This document shows, in pieces, positions 1 through 5,270 of a stretch of 5,270 nucleotides of DNA. The notes under the pieces are model-generated. The model made no database searches. It was not told the DNA's origin and saw only the letters and a list, made by a program, of their open reading frames with translations. Source of the DNA: VRUE01 sp035554595 (GTDB lineage Bacteria > Actinomycetota > Thermoleophilia > Solirubrobacterales > 70-9). The stretch is from contig DATMIH010000144.1 of assembly GCA_035554595.1 (NCBI GenBank), positions 1-5,270 on the forward strand. The letters run 5' to 3'. Every line of letters starts with the position of its first letter. Positions within the stretch are counted from its first letter, which is position 1. The position numbers and the translations under genes are program-made.

Positions 1-768
1 GCCCGCCTCTCCGGCTCGCGCGGCGATCGCATCCTGACCAGGGTGCTCTGGGGTATCGCCACCGGCGGCCCGGAGGACCCGAAGACGATCGCCGACTACG
101 AGTCGACGATCACGCTGCTGACCGAGTGGCTCTACATCGCCGCACAGATGCCGCACGGGACCCACGCGCAGCAGAACGTCTTCCGCGCCGTGCAACGGGC
201 CGGACACCTGGCCTCGACCCTCGGCCTGCCGGTGCGCGGCATCAAGCGTCTCGCCGCCGAGCTGCGCGACCGCGGCGTCGGCGATGCCGCGTCTGGGGGA
301 GGGTCACTGCCCAGCCAGTCGCACTTCGACTCCGTTGTTCAGGCCGAGGCCGCGCGCCAGCGCCGCGAGCAGCCAACCCCGCAGGCCGCCTGGCCGCACC
401 CCGCCTATCCGGCCGCCTCGGTGATCTCGCCCAGCGACCCCTCAGAGCACGCGCTCGAGGCCTTCGCCAAGGTGACAGCCAACCTCGGCTGGGACAGGCA
501 GGCGGAGCGGATCGTCTTCGCCCACACCCACCAGCCGCTGGCCGACGTGCGTTGCGCCGAGCGCCCACGCACGCGCTATTGGAACACAGGTTCCTGGATC
601 TACGAGCCCGATCTGGCTTCGCGCCAGGCCTACGGTCGCTACCTGCGCTATGCCTGGCCCGGCACCGCGATCGTGATTGACGACGAAGAGCCCGAGCCGC
701 GCCTGCTCGAGCTCCTTGCCGACCTCAACCCGCTGGCCGGCGGCGCCGGCTTGCCGGAGCTGCGATGA
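1..768 (+). CDS. Calcineurin-like metallophosphoesterase, C-terminal part (5' end outside window)
   Basis: The frame is open from the first base to the TGA at 766-768, giving 255 codons without a clear start, so the gene begins upstream. A GTG at 43 is in frame but has no ribosome binding site and lies inside continuous coding sequence. The diagnostic stretch is VFAHTHQPL, with the His-Thr-His codons at 523-531, followed by RYWNTGSWIYEP. This matches the last metal-binding motif (usually GHTH) and the following Asn-Thr-Gly-Ser strand of calcineurin-like phosphoesterases; here Ala replaces the usual Gly. The N-terminal metal ligands (D-x-H, GD, GNHE type) would lie upstream and cannot be checked. 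The segment before HTH holds a helical stretch and an Ala/Pro/Gln-rich linker around 350-440. Such enzymes use a two-metal centre to hydrolyse phosphoesters; the substrate cannot be told. The stop overlaps the next gene's start. An inactive homologue is possible. Confidence 0.8.
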   Translation, partial: ARLSGSRGDRILTRVLWGIATGGPEDPKTIADYESTITLLTEWLYIAAQMPHGTHAQQNVFRAVQRAGHLASTLGLPVRGIKRLAAELRDRGVGDAASGGGSLPSQSHFDSVVQAEAARQRREQPTPQAAWPHPAYPAASVISPSDPSEHALEAFAKVTANLGWDRQAERIVFAHTHQPLADVRCAERPRTRYWNTGSWIYEPDLASRQAYGRYLRYAWPGTAIVIDDEEPEPRLLELLADLNPLAGGAGLPELR

Positions 769-920
769 ACGAGCTGCTGAGTATCGCCGTGCTCTTGGTG
801 CGGGCCGAAGAGGCGTGGGAGCCGGTCCTCTTCGGCGGCCTGATCCCGCTCTTCGGCGCCCTCGCGGTTGGCTTCATCATCTACCGCGCCGTCCGCGACA
901 ACGACGAATCCGACGAGTAG
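765..920 (+). CDS. Small single-pass membrane protein (51 aa), coupled to the phosphoesterase
   Basis: ATG at 765 overlaps the phosphoesterase TGA in an ATGA arrangement, with GGAG at 756-759 five bases upstream, so translational coupling is likely. The 51-residue product ends at TAG 918-920. It has a short N-terminal hydrophobic stretch (LLSIAVLLV, residues 4-12), an acidic patch (AEEAWEP), one clear membrane helix at about residues 21-40 (VLFGGLIPLFGALAVGFIIY), then a short basic turn (RAVR) and an acidic tail ending DNDESDE. Codon choice is strongly G/C-ending like its neighbours, which supports a real gene. I do not recognise a family. Tight linkage suggests it anchors, or acts alongside, the phosphoesterase at the membrane, but that is inference. 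Confidence 0.62.
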   Translation: MNELLSIAVLLVRAEEAWEPVLFGGLIPLFGALAVGFIIYRAVRDNDESDE

Positions 921-982
921 CCGAATCTTCGAGCAACGCTTGACGGCGCGGCGCCACGGGTAGGGGGCAGGCGAACCCCACC

Positions 983-989
983 AAGGAGG
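983..989 (+). promoter_or_regulatory. Strong Shine-Dalgarno site of the collagen-like gene
   Basis: AAGGAGG lies five bases before the ATG at 995. This near-perfect anti-16S match fixes the start of the collagen-like gene and is the strongest ribosome binding site in the window. Confidence 0.85.
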
Positions 990-994
990 GACAG

Positions 995-1603
995 ATGCGC
1001 AGCCCAGCAGGCTTGCTCCGTCGAGCACTTCCGATTGGCACCGCCGCACTGATCGCGGTGGTTGGTGTCGCCGCCGTGGCGGTGGCCGCCGGCAATGCGA
1101 CCAGCTCAAAGGCCCGCAAGGTCAAGGTCAAGTGCCCGGCCCGGGTGCTCGCCGGGCAGAAGAAGGTGACCTGTCGTGTCTTCGGCAAGCTGCCCGCAGG
1201 ACCCCAGGGTCCGCAGGGCCCGAAAGGCCAAAAGGGATCAAAGGGCGACAAAGGCCAGAAGGGCGACAAGGGAGACAAAGGCGCCACCGGTGCCGCTGGG
1301 GTCTCCGGCTACGAGGTCGTCAACCAGACCTTCAAAGAAGTCTTCATCGAAAACAGTGGCAGCCCCCGCGGCCTCAGCGAAGTCAAGACCGTCCCCTGTC
1401 CTGCCGGCAAGCGCGCAATAAGCGGCGGCTCCGACCTAGGCACCAACGCCACCCAAAACGGCCAACAACGCCAAGTAATGGTCTCACTCAACGGTCCGAA
1501 CGGCACCGGCACAGGCTGGTCCGTCCAACTCTTCAACAACTCAGTATCGGTCGACACCTCAATCGACCTGCGCGTCTACGCAATCTGCGCGAATGTGAAC
1601 TAA
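995..1603 (+). CDS. Secreted or membrane-anchored collagen-like protein (202 aa)
   Basis: The start is fixed by AAGGAGG five bases upstream; the stop is TAA at 1601-1603. Residues 1-33 form a basic N-terminus plus an Ala/Val-rich hydrophobic stretch, which is a signal peptide or N-terminal anchor. Residues 34-68 are a basic linker with Cys47 and Cys60. Residues 69-104 contain twelve uninterrupted Gly-X-Y triplets: three Pro-rich (GPQ, GPQ, GPK), then Lys/Asp-rich ones such as GDK and GQK, then GAT, GAA, GVS. Lys-Gly-Asp contacts are known to stabilise bacterial collagen helices that lack hydroxyproline. Residues 105-202 form a compact domain with Cys135 in VPCPAGK, an AISGGSDLG turn and Cys198 near the end, possibly disulfide-bonded and acting in trimerisation or ligand binding. 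Its role outside the cell is unknown. Codon use changes in the last third, with many A-ending codons. The collagen-like call is secure; the function is not. Confidence 0.88.
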   Translation: MRSPAGLLRRALPIGTAALIAVVGVAAVAVAAGNATSSKARKVKVKCPARVLAGQKKVTCRVFGKLPAGPQGPQGPKGQKGSKGDKGQKGDKGDKGATGAAGVSGYEVVNQTFKEVFIENSGSPRGLSEVKTVPCPAGKRAISGGSDLGTNATQNGQQRQVMVSLNGPNGTGTGWSVQLFNNSVSVDTSIDLRVYAICANVN

Positions 1604-1786
1604 CCAGCTATCGAGCGGAGAACCGTGACCCGGTCGAACCAGGGGAGTTGAACCTCAAGCTGATGGGAGGCGGGGATCGGTAGGGGTGGAGCGTCTTGCA
1701 CTTTTTCGGCAATTCCTGGAGGCGCCAGCTAATGCGTCTCCACCGAAAAAGTTAAGCGGAACCCCTACCGATCCCCGCCCTCGCTG
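1604..1786. other. Convergent intergenic region
   Basis: This 183-base region separates the plus-strand collagen-like gene from the minus-strand glutamine synthetase gene. The first 65 bases (1604-1668) show no gene or clear signal. The rest is nearly all taken up by the foldback at 1669-1779, whose right arm ends seven bases from the end of the glutamine synthetase stop codon. I see no open frame here with a plausible start and composition. Confidence 0.7.
1669..1779. repeat. 111-base foldback with perfect 19-base inverted arms; possible bidirectional terminator or small mobile palindrome
   Basis: The left arm 1669-1687 (GGCGGGGATCGGTAGGGGT) is perfectly complementary to 1761-1779. Inside it, 1700-1709 (ACTTTTTCGG) pairs perfectly with 1743-1752. 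Further in, 1717-1725 pairs with 1734-1742 (nine pairs including one G-U in the plus-strand transcript) around the loop 1726-1733. In all, 38 base pairs nest symmetrically, broken by internal loops at 1688-1699/1753-1760 and a one-sided bulge at 1710-1716. Its position between convergent genes suits a terminator serving both directions, but no U-tract follows the stem on either strand. The size and layered arms would also fit a MITE-like element or a structured RNA. I see no flanking target-site duplication. The pairing is certain; the role is not. Confidence 0.75.
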
Positions 1787-3937
1787 CTACTTGATGAACA
1801 ACATCTCCTCATACTTAGGCAAGGGCCACAGATCGTCCGCGACGATCTTCTCCAGCTTGTCAGCCGCCTCCCGCACCGCGCCGCTCTTTGCCAGCTGCTC
1901 ATCGCGGGCGAAGAGCGCCAGCTCCAAGCCCTCCAGCTCGGTCGGCTCGGCGTTGGCCTTCTCCAGGGCGTCGAGCGCCGTCGCCAGCTCCTCGATCAGG
2001 CCGCGAACCTCGCCCTCGAGGCTGGAAACACCGGCCTCGGAGATCAGCGCCAGGTGGCGCAGCGCCGCCGGCAGGATCATCGTCTTGGCGATCGAGAACG
2101 TGGTCTCAGCCTCGATGTTGGCCCGCAGGGCGTACTGCTCGACCCAGACCTCGAAGCGGGACTCGAGCTCCCTTTTCGAGAGCACGCTGTATTTCTCGAA
2201 GGCGGCAACCGAGTCGTCGGCGATCACCTCGAGCAGCGCATCCGGCGTCGTTTTCAGGTTCTTCAGCCCGCGCTGCTCAGCCTCGGCGTGCCACTCCTCG
2301 GAGTAGTTGTCGCCGCTGAAGCAGATCCGCTTGTTGTCGACGTAGGCCTCCTTGACCACCTCGATCGCCGCCTCGGCCGCGTCCATACCGCCGCCGATCT
2401 TCGCCTCCAGCTTGTCGGACATCTCGTCGATCGCCTCGGCGGCGATCGTGTTCAGCACCGTGTTGGGGAAGGCGAGCGACATGCTCGATCCCAGCGCCCG
2501 GAACTCGAACTTGTTGCCGGTGAAGGCGAAGGGCGAGGTGCGGTTGCGGTCGCCGCCATCCTTGGGCAGCGGCGGCAGCACCGTCGCCCCCAGGTCAAGG
2601 AAGGAGGCCGGGGTGTGCGGGTCGCCTTCGCCGGTCGCGATCGCCTCGAAGACCTTGTCCAGTTCGGCGCCGAGGAAGATCGAGATGATCGCCGGCGGCG
2701 CCTCGTTGGCGCCGAGGCGATGGTCCTGGCCGATGTTCGCGGCCGAGGCGCGCAGCAGGCCCTGGTGCTTGTTGACCGCCTGGATCACCGCCGCGCAGAA
2801 GAAGAGGAAGTGGACGTTGTCGGCGGGCGTATCGCCCGGGTTGAGCAGGTTGCTGCCCGTGTCGGTGCCCATCGACCAGTTGTTGTGCTTGCCCGAGCCG
2901 TTGACGCCGGCGAAGGGCTTCTCGTGCAGCAGGCAGACCAGGCCGTAACGGCGCGAGACGTTTTCCAGCACCCGCATCAGCAGCTGCTGATGGTCGGAAC
3001 CAACGTTGGAATTCTCGAACATCGGCGCGATCTCGTACTGCGCCGGGGCAACCTCGTTGTGGCGGGTCTTGACCGGGATGCCGAGCTTGCGCATCTCCAG
3101 CTCGGACTCGAGCATGAAGGCGAGCACGCGCTCGGGGATCGTGCCGAAGTAGTGGTCGTCGAGTTCCTGGCCCTTGGGCGGCTTGGCGCCAAAGAGGGTG
3201 CGGCCGGTGGAGACCAGGTCGGGACGCTCGAAGAAGTACTGCTCGTCGATCAGGAAGTACTCCTGCTCGGGCCCGACCGTGGTGAAGACGCGTTTGCTCT
3301 CGCTGTCGCCGAGCAGCCCCAGCGCCCTGATCGCCGAGCCCGAGAGCGCGTCCATCGAGCGCAGCAGCGGGATCTTGGCGTCGAGCGCCTCGCCGGTCCA
3401 GGAGGCGAAGGCGGTCGGGATGCAGAGCAGCGAGCCGTTCGGGTTCTCGAGGATGAAGGCGGGGCTGGTCGGGTCCCAGGCGGTGTAGCCACGGGCCTCG
3501 AAGGTTTCGCGCACGCCGCCGGTCGGGAAGGAGGAGGCGTCGGGCTCGCCCTGGATCAGCTCTTTGCCGGAGAAGCCCGCAAGGGCCTTGCCCTCGCCGC
3601 CGGCCGGCTCGAAGAAGGAGTCGTGCTTCTCGGCGGTGGAGCCGGTGAGCGGCTGGAAGACATGGGTGAAGTGGGTGGCGCCCTTCTCCAGCGCCCAGTC
3701 CTTCATCGCTGAGGCGACCGCGTCGGCGACCTCCAACTCGATCGCCTCGCCGGCTTCGAGGCTGCCCTGCAGCTGCTCGAAGACGCCGTCGGGAAGGCGT
3801 TCGCGCTGGACGACGATCGAGAAGACGTTGGCGCCGAATGCTTCGTTCTCGGGCAGGGTCAGGTCGATCGCGCCGAGGGCTCCCCCGTTGGCGCTCCACT
3901 GGGCTGCGGTCACATTCTGCTGGCGGATACGGGTCAT
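1787..3937 (-). CDS. glnN: Type III glutamine synthetase (716 aa)
   Basis: The enzyme catalyses ATP-dependent condensation of ammonia with glutamate to glutamine in the cytoplasm, the entry step of nitrogen assimilation. The 716-residue length matches the long type III class, not type I (about 450-475) or type II (about 350). The N-terminal domain has the type III pattern FGANVFS (34-40) and ATHFTHVFQPLTGSTAEKHD (87-106). The catalytic domain shows GPEQEYFLID (222-231), RHNEVAPAQYE (292-302), HEKPFAGVNGSGKHNNWS (338-355), NEAPPA (411-416) and NRTSPFAFTGNKFEFR (465-480), covering the expected metal, glutamate and ATP ligands. The C-terminal part from about 500 is helical and ends LPKYEEMLFIK. 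No frameshift or missing motif is visible. The ATG at 3937 has a distant GAGGG (3954-3950) 12 bases upstream and gives a normal-looking N-terminus. A 163-base leader or intergenic region with competing hairpins lies upstream. The type is near certain; the symbol glnN follows common usage for this class. Confidence 0.96.
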   Translation of the reverse strand: MTRIRQQNVTAAQWSANGGALGAIDLTLPENEAFGANVFSIVVQRERLPDGVFEQLQGSLEAGEAIELEVADAVASAMKDWALEKGATHFTHVFQPLTGSTAEKHDSFFEPAGGEGKALAGFSGKELIQGEPDASSFPTGGVRETFEARGYTAWDPTSPAFILENPNGSLLCIPTAFASWTGEALDAKIPLLRSMDALSGSAIRALGLLGDSESKRVFTTVGPEQEYFLIDEQYFFERPDLVSTGRTLFGAKPPKGQELDDHYFGTIPERVLAFMLESELEMRKLGIPVKTRHNEVAPAQYEIAPMFENSNVGSDHQQLLMRVLENVSRRYGLVCLLHEKPFAGVNGSGKHNNWSMGTDTGSNLLNPGDTPADNVHFLFFCAAVIQAVNKHQGLLRASAANIGQDHRLGANEAPPAIISIFLGAELDKVFEAIATGEGDPHTPASFLDLGATVLPPLPKDGGDRNRTSPFAFTGNKFEFRALGSSMSLAFPNTVLNTIAAEAIDEMSDKLEAKIGGGMDAAEAAIEVVKEAYVDNKRICFSGDNYSEEWHAEAEQRGLKNLKTTPDALLEVIADDSVAAFEKYSVLSKRELESRFEVWVEQYALRANIEAETTFSIAKTMILPAALRHLALISEAGVSSLEGEVRGLIEELATALDALEKANAEPTELEGLELALFARDEQLAKSGAVREAADKLEKIVADDLWPLPKYEEMLFIK

Positions 3938-4012
3938 CGCTCTAGTCGTCCCTCGCTTGGCGTCGCGCCCGGTCGGCAGGCACGGTCGGTTACCGGTCTA
4001 CTCCCTTTAGAA

Positions 4013-4041
4013 GAGCCAAAAGAGCCTAATACCGATGGCTC
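4013..4041 (-). terminator. Weak hairpin plus T-run upstream of the glutamine synthetase gene
   Basis: Read on the minus strand, GAGCC (4041-4037) and GGCTC (4026-4022) form a five-pair stem with a ten-base loop, followed at once by TTTT (4021-4018). A second GGCTC follows at 4017-4013, because AAGAGCC is directly repeated on the plus strand at 4011-4017 and 4020-4026. This resembles a weak intrinsic terminator, either ending the peptidase transcript or acting as an attenuator before glutamine synthetase. The stem is short, so chance is a real alternative. Confidence 0.35.
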
Positions 4042-4048
4042 GAAGATG

Positions 4049-4090
4049 CCTTTGTACTCGGGTACAAGGATCGCCAAAGCGCCTTGTACC
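4049..4090 (-). promoter_or_regulatory. Three-part inverted repeat with mutually exclusive hairpins
   Basis: Three related segments occur in 42 bases. On the plus strand they are CCTTTGTAC (4049-4057), GGTACAAGG (4061-4069) and CCTTGTACC (4082-4090). The middle segment is perfectly complementary over nine bases to the right one with a 12-base loop. It can instead pair with the left one over eight bases with one bulged base and a four-base loop. The two pairings exclude each other. The core TTGTAC-TCGG-GTACAA (4052-4067) is also a symmetrical 16-base site of the size bound by dimeric repressors. The repeat starts ten bases after the peptidase stop and ends about 110 bases before the glutamine synthetase start. 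It could be a terminator, an operator or an attenuator; the sequence alone does not decide. Confidence 0.5.
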
Positions 4091-4100
4091 GCCTGTCGGC

Positions 4101-4616
4101 TTAGCTGACGGGGACGGCTTGCAGCAGGCCGAGCGGGTGGCGCAGGCGGAAGCCGCCCCCGGAGCGCATGTATTCGCTCCAGCCGGGGCCGCTGCGATCG
4201 CCGTCATCGGTCATCGAGGTGTCCCAGCGCAGGCCGGCGATGACGGCGAAGACGTGTTCGCGGTTGGCGTAGATTCGCACCCAGCCGCCGGCCCCGCCGG
4301 CTCCCCAGCGCATGAACCCGGTCGAGTCGAGCGGCGATTCGAGCAGGCCGGCGGCGTGCATCACGTAGCTGACCGAGCCCGAGCAGTCGTAACCACGCGC
4401 GTTCCAATCGCGATGGCCGCCGCCCCAGACGTACGGTCGGTGGCTGATTCGGTTGGCCGCTTCGATCATCGCCTTGACCGCGGGCGGGGCGGAAGGGGGC
4501 GCCGCGGCGCGGCCGCTGGGCAGCAGCGTCGCCTGCGGTGTCTCGCCACTAGCGCTTGACGGGATCGTCACCAGGCAGGCGCAGGCAAGCAGCAGAATCG
4601 TCCCTCGCCTCAGCAT
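4101..4616 (-). CDS. Secreted NlpC/P60-like cysteine peptidase (171 aa)
   Basis: The N-terminus MLRRGTILLLACACLVTIPSSASG has a basic start, a hydrophobic core and small residues near 21-24, so it reads as a signal peptide. LLAC at 9-12 loosely resembles a lipobox but sits very early in the hydrophobic core, so ordinary signal cleavage is more likely. A Pro/Ala-rich linker (about 25-46) leads to one catalytic domain. RPYVWGGGH (60-68) and GYDCSGSVSYV (75-85) match the NlpC/P60 nucleophile motif with Cys78, and REHVFAVI (119-126) supplies the likely catalytic His121. The third polar residue may be near Asp132, but this is not clear. Such enzymes cleave peptide bonds in peptidoglycan stems; the substrate here is not shown. 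There is no SH3 or LysM wall-binding domain. Start ATG 4616 has AGAGGGG four bases upstream; the stop is TAA at 4103-4101. It lies 33 bases downstream of the TetR gene and may share its transcript. Confidence 0.82.
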   Translation of the reverse strand: MLRRGTILLLACACLVTIPSSASGETPQATLLPSGRAAAPPSAPPAVKAMIEAANRISHRPYVWGGGHRDWNARGYDCSGSVSYVMHAAGLLESPLDSTGFMRWGAGGAGGWVRIYANREHVFAVIAGLRWDTSMTDDGDRSGPGWSEYMRSGGGFRLRHPLGLLQAVPVS

Positions 4617-4649
4617 GAAGCCCCTCTATCGGCAGTGCGGCGAGGAGGC

Positions 4650-5243
4650 TTAAGCGAGGTCCGGCACCGCGTCGGCAGCGACCAGCGCGCCCATCAGGAC
4701 GCCGAGCAGCAGGTCGCGTAGCTCCTTGCGCTCGATGTCGTGGTGCTCGATCCAGTTGAGACAGGCCCCGTCCATGAACCAGAGCCAGCCACTCACCGCG
4801 GTTCGCGCTTTCGGCGGTGGCTCCTGCGCGTAGAGGGACTCGAGGATCCGCTGCGCCGTCTTCAGGCGCACCTCTTCGATTAGTGCGCGGATCTCGGCGA
4901 CGCCCGCGGCGCTTTGCATCAGGTTCTTGTAGGCGACCTCGTTTTCCTCAACCAGCGCGAGGAAGGCATCGAGGCTGCCCTTCAACTGCTCGACCGGGGG
5001 AAGGTCGGGGTCGGGTTCCGTCCGCTCCCGCAACTGCTCGGCCCAGGCGCTCAGCGTCTCCTCGAAATAGGCCTGCTTGCTGGGGAAGTAGTGGTACAGC
5101 AGGGCCTTCGAGATTCCGACCTCGGCGGCGATCTTGCTCATCGAGAGCTCTTCGTAGGGATAGCTGGTGAAGAGCTCGGCGCCTCGCTCCAAGAGCTGGC
5201 GACGTCGCTCGTCGACATCCAGGCGGCGGTAGGAGGGGCTCAC
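4650..5243 (-). CDS. TetR-family transcriptional regulator (197 aa)
   Basis: The N-terminal DNA-binding domain is typical of TetR: a first helix rich in Arg/Glu (RRRQLLERGAELF, 13-25), then the helix-turn-helix SMSKIAAEVGISKALLYHYF (34-53), then the conserved SKQAYFEETL (55-64). Residues 85-190 form an all-helical ligand-binding and dimerisation domain with a hydrophobic C-terminal helix pair (LWFMDGACLNWIEHH; LLLGVLMGALVAADAV). The effector cannot be inferred. The start is GTG at 5243: no earlier in-frame start exists in the window, and it gives the usual short N-terminal arm. The frame stays open to the window edge, so a more upstream start cannot be fully excluded. No Shine-Dalgarno site precedes it, but TACAAT seven bases upstream suggests a leaderless transcript. 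It lies 33 bases before the peptidase gene and may regulate itself and that gene; this is inference. Confidence 0.92.
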   Translation of the reverse strand: MSPSYRRLDVDERRRQLLERGAELFTSYPYEELSMSKIAAEVGISKALLYHYFPSKQAYFEETLSAWAEQLRERTEPDPDLPPVEQLKGSLDAFLALVEENEVAYKNLMQSAAGVAEIRALIEEVRLKTAQRILESLYAQEPPPKARTAVSGWLWFMDGACLNWIEHHDIERKELRDLLLGVLMGALVAADAVPDLA

Positions 5244-5250
5244 GAACAGG

Positions 5251-5256
5251 ATTGTA
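5251..5256 (-). promoter_or_regulatory. -10 element for a leaderless tetR transcript
   Basis: On the minus strand TACAAT (5256-5251) differs from the -10 consensus TATAAT at one position and fits TANNNT. Seven bases separate it from the GTG start, so transcription would begin at or next to the start codon. The lack of a Shine-Dalgarno site agrees with this. The -35 region lies beyond the window. Confidence 0.55.
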
Positions 5257-5270
5257 ACGCCTTGCTGACC

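Noticed and set aside
940..966. TTGACG (940-945) as a possible -35 for the collagen-like gene
   Set aside because: The -35 match is good, but no acceptable -10 lies 16-18 bases downstream; TAGGGG at 961-966 is poor and the spacing is only 15.
1628..1643. Minus-strand GGTTCGACC resembling a tRNA T-arm
   Set aside because: The flanking bases do not form the five-pair T stem, and no acceptor, anticodon or D arm surrounds it.
1751..1757. GTTAAGC matching the integron attC core pattern GTTRRRY inside the foldback
   Set aside because: It is internal rather than at the end of the structure, its partner side lacks a matching RYYYAAC, and there is no cassette array or integrase in the window.
1659..1788. 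Target-site duplication flanking the foldback
   Set aside because: The sequences outside the two arms share no direct repeat beyond a few bases (GCTG), so transposition is not supported by the flanks.
2054..3712. Long 552-codon plus-strand open frame
   Set aside because: It lies wholly antisense to the intact glutamine synthetase gene, has a low-complexity Arg/Val/Glu/Asp-rich translation with no recognisable motif, and is expected from the high GC of the real gene.
2595..3899. 434-codon minus-strand open frame overlapping glutamine synthetase in another frame
   Set aside because: The Arg-rich translation has no domain pattern and overlaps a fully motif-supported gene on the same strand; it is a GC-driven shadow.
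3938..4000. GlnR-type nitrogen operator near GTTAC at 3989-3993
   Set aside because: Only one half resembles a GTnAC box; no GAAAC-like second half occurs at the required spacing on either strand.
4020..4034. Minus-strand TATTAG (4031-4026) as a -10 for glutamine synthetase
   Set aside because: It matches only four of six positions and no -35-like hexamer lies at a suitable distance.

Overview
This is a GC-rich window with strongly G/C-biased third codon positions. It contains one partial and five complete protein-coding genes, and no tRNA, rRNA, CRISPR array or transposase gene that I can see. High GC, Shine-Dalgarno-led genes mixed with an apparently leaderless one, a secreted collagen-like protein and a type III glutamine synthetase together suggest a high-GC actinobacterium. 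A Thermoleophilia/Solirubrobacterales-like lineage is my best guess, but it is an inference from gene content and not proven by any marker gene.

Layout. The left part (1-920, plus strand) holds the C-terminal part of a calcineurin-like metallophosphoesterase. Its stop overlaps, as ATGA, the start of a 51-residue single-pass membrane protein, so the two are probably translationally coupled. Next on the plus strand (995-1603) is a secreted or membrane-anchored collagen-like protein with twelve Gly-X-Y triplets and a cysteine-containing C-terminal domain. Then comes a 183-base convergent intergenic region dominated by a 111-base foldback with perfect 19-base outer arms (1669-1779).

Everything to the right is on the minus strand. 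In transcription order it runs: a TetR-type repressor (5243-4650), a secreted NlpC/P60-like cysteine peptidase (4616-4101), a 163-base region with competing inverted repeats, and a complete 716-residue type III glutamine synthetase (3937-1787). The repressor and peptidase genes are 33 bases apart and could be one transcript. The inverted repeats between peptidase and glutamine synthetase could be a terminator, an operator, or a leader that switches between two hairpins.

How the genes relate. No single pathway links all of them. The phosphoesterase/small membrane protein pair and the TetR/NlpC pair look like small local units, while the collagen-like and glutamine synthetase genes look independent. 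I found no convincing new multi-gene system. The most unexplained DNA is non-coding: the foldback at 1669-1779 and the three-part repeat at 4049-4090. The collagen-like gene also has an abrupt change in codon use in its 3' third.
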